From positions 28,335,375-28,399,374 of the forward strand of contig CAIIXF020000005.1 of the NCBI GenBank assembly GCA_903813345.2: 64,000 nucleotides of DNA, read 5' to 3'. Within the stretch, counting starts at the first letter, position 1, and each line of letters begins with the position of its first letter. A model generated the notes under the pieces. It did no database searches. It had not been told where the DNA came from and was given only the letters and a program-made list of their open reading frames with translations. The DNA comes from Owenia fusiformis. Taxonomy: Eukaryota > Annelida > Polychaeta > Sabellida > Oweniidae. The position numbers and the translations under genes were made by a program. Positions 63,201-64,000 of the stretch are shown here, in pieces.

Positions 63201-63655
63201 AAACCTTGATTTCTCAGTTCCGTGAAAATGTGAGATAGTACAAAGTTATTCTCATGCGACGCAATGTCTTTCATCTGGAGACAATGGATATAGCCTACAT
63301 TCTTATAATTACTTTGTCATACAGCTTCACCAAAATGTCAAAACCATGGTTGCATGTTGCAACAAGGCATTAACATGCAAAATGTCACCACCTGCCATTT
63401 GTGACAGACACTGAACACCAACTGCCAAACACTGTCCAAAAAAAGTTGGAGACTACAACAATTGGTGGTGGTGACATAAAAATCATACAAACCAACCTTG
63501 TGACAAGCTTTACTTTCTTTCCGGATACATTAATGGGATCAGAGGGCACACCACGACGGCTTGTAGCATCAGTCCATGTAAAACCATCATCAACACTGTA
63601 CTGAATTGGCAATCCAGGGAATTCAGTATTCACCTTCAAGACACCATTCTCTATT
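60242..63655 (-). CDS. GH20 beta-N-acetylhexosaminidase (chitobiase type), C-terminal two exons
   Basis: Two exons on the minus strand, 63655-63497 and 60377-60242 (TGA), join in phase 2. The first encodes ENGVLKVNTEFPGLPIQYSV followed by a DDGFTW motif and VKLVTR. This matches the C-terminal Ig-like domain that follows the GH20 barrel in bacterial chitobiases and their animal relatives. The second continues STDMRRTSFEVEVNGGG and ends with a small/polar stretch (GGGSSGGTSRC), a long hydrophobic run (MLLIVTLITLLV) and KNL. That ending looks like a GPI-anchor signal or a C-terminal membrane anchor (inference). The catalytic domain lies beyond the right end of the window. GH20 enzymes remove terminal N-acetylglucosamine or N-acetylgalactosamine, for example from chitin oligomers or glycoconjugates. 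A poly(A) signal candidate is at 59960-59965. The 3.1-kb intron contains a SINE, a large inverted repeat and a MITE copy. Confidence 0.8.
60425..60592 (-). mobile_element. tRNA-derived SINE
   Basis: On the minus strand the stretch reads TGGCTCAGGGGTAGAGCG (box A), then a degenerate anticodon arm and GGTCCTGGGTATGATCCCCG (box B and T arm). The anticodon stem does not pair properly, so this is a SINE head, not a functional tRNA. The body continues to about 60425. Confidence 0.6.
61055..61400 (+). repeat. Left arm of a large inverted repeat
   Basis: From 61227 to about 61400 it is nearly identical to the reverse complement of about 62860-63030 (shared AACAGCTTATTTCTAATTTC, CAATCAACTCTCTAAGAATT). 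Further out the similarity is patchy but includes GAGAATAACTTTGTACTA. Confidence 0.75.
62855..63265 (-). repeat. Right arm of the large inverted repeat
   Basis: It is inverted relative to 61055-61400, with about 1.5 kb between the arms. Together they probably mark a decayed DNA transposon in the last hexosaminidase intron. No target duplication was identified. Confidence 0.7.
63362..63469 (+). mobile_element. ATGTCACCACC-family MITE copy
   Basis: It has the head CAAGGCATTAACATGCAAAA, an interior of CACCAACTGCCAAACAC and the tail GTTGGAGACTACAACAATTG. It lies 28 bp downstream of the hexosaminidase exon end at 63497, inside its intron. Confidence 0.7.
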
Positions 63656-64000
63656 CTAAAAACACACCCATATTATATTTATACATGTACATTTAATATA
63701 CATACTGAAGCAAATAAAGGACAAATAAAGATGGTAAAAGTACACAAAACTACAATTACTGCATGAGCCAAAAAGTATCCAAGTTTCAGGAAAAATAATC
63801 TGATGTGCCAAGAACAAGCAGGGTTAGAAGGGCAAATACAAATGATGAGTGAATGATGAGTGTGATATTATTGATATATGTTCCATTGCTCCATACTAGT
63901 GAGAGTATCCACTGGAATTGTTAAATGTTATGGGATCATTTCTTACAGTGCTACTGTGTACATTATATAAGATCATGAATAAATAATTACTAGAATTCAA

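Overview
This is nuclear DNA of an invertebrate animal. It is AT-rich, intron-rich and packed with small inverted-repeat transposons. The evidence is spliced genes with phase-consistent GT/AG introns and metazoan families: an HMGA-like AT-hook protein, a copine, TPRA1, an SLC22 transporter, a secreted serpin, LC8-like dynein light chain domains and the end of a GH20 hexosaminidase. I cannot name the species; a marine deuterostome or lophotrochozoan would fit. All exons were assembled by eye from splice sites, frame and family resemblance.

Left part (1-28.9 kb). The 3' half of a gene carrying two LC8-like dynein light chain domains ends at 3663 (+). A six-exon HMGA-like gene (7218-10767, -) has one AT hook in each of five exons and an acidic tail. 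It stands head-to-head with a complete 16-exon copine gene (12309-23540, +) whose protein ends in a long Pro/Gly/Gln/Ala tail. Copine introns hold a LINE fragment, a hAT-type MITE with a perfect 8-bp target duplication, and a nine-copy 28-bp minisatellite that stops 21 bp before an exon.

Middle and right (28.9-55.8 kb). One ten-exon gene on the minus strand, TPRA1, spans almost 27 kb because one intron is about 21.2 kb. That intron contains three plus-strand genes: a small secreted Cys-rich, Thr/Pro-tailed protein (39712-40586), an intronless SLC22 transporter copy with two frameshifts (43850-45557), and a serpin with a Cys-rich C-terminal extension encoded by a duplicated exon (46603-50427). 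It also holds a 2.3-kb tandem array inside a MITE copy; its ~133-bp unit carries AGGTCA half-sites in DR4 spacing.

Right end (56-64 kb). A 1968-bp fold-back transposon with 8-bp target duplications has been invaded by a 293-bp TTAA-flanked MITE. The intact opposite arm preserves the empty site. Beyond it lie the last two exons of a GH20 beta-N-acetylhexosaminidase (-), ending in a hydrophobic tail that suggests GPI or membrane anchoring.

The genes do not form one pathway. The serpin, the Cys-rich protein and the hexosaminidase are all secreted or surface proteins. The most unusual items are the serpin with duplicated Cys-rich tail exons, the five-hook HMGA-like gene, the MITE-borne DR4 array, and the nested transposon with its own empty-site control.
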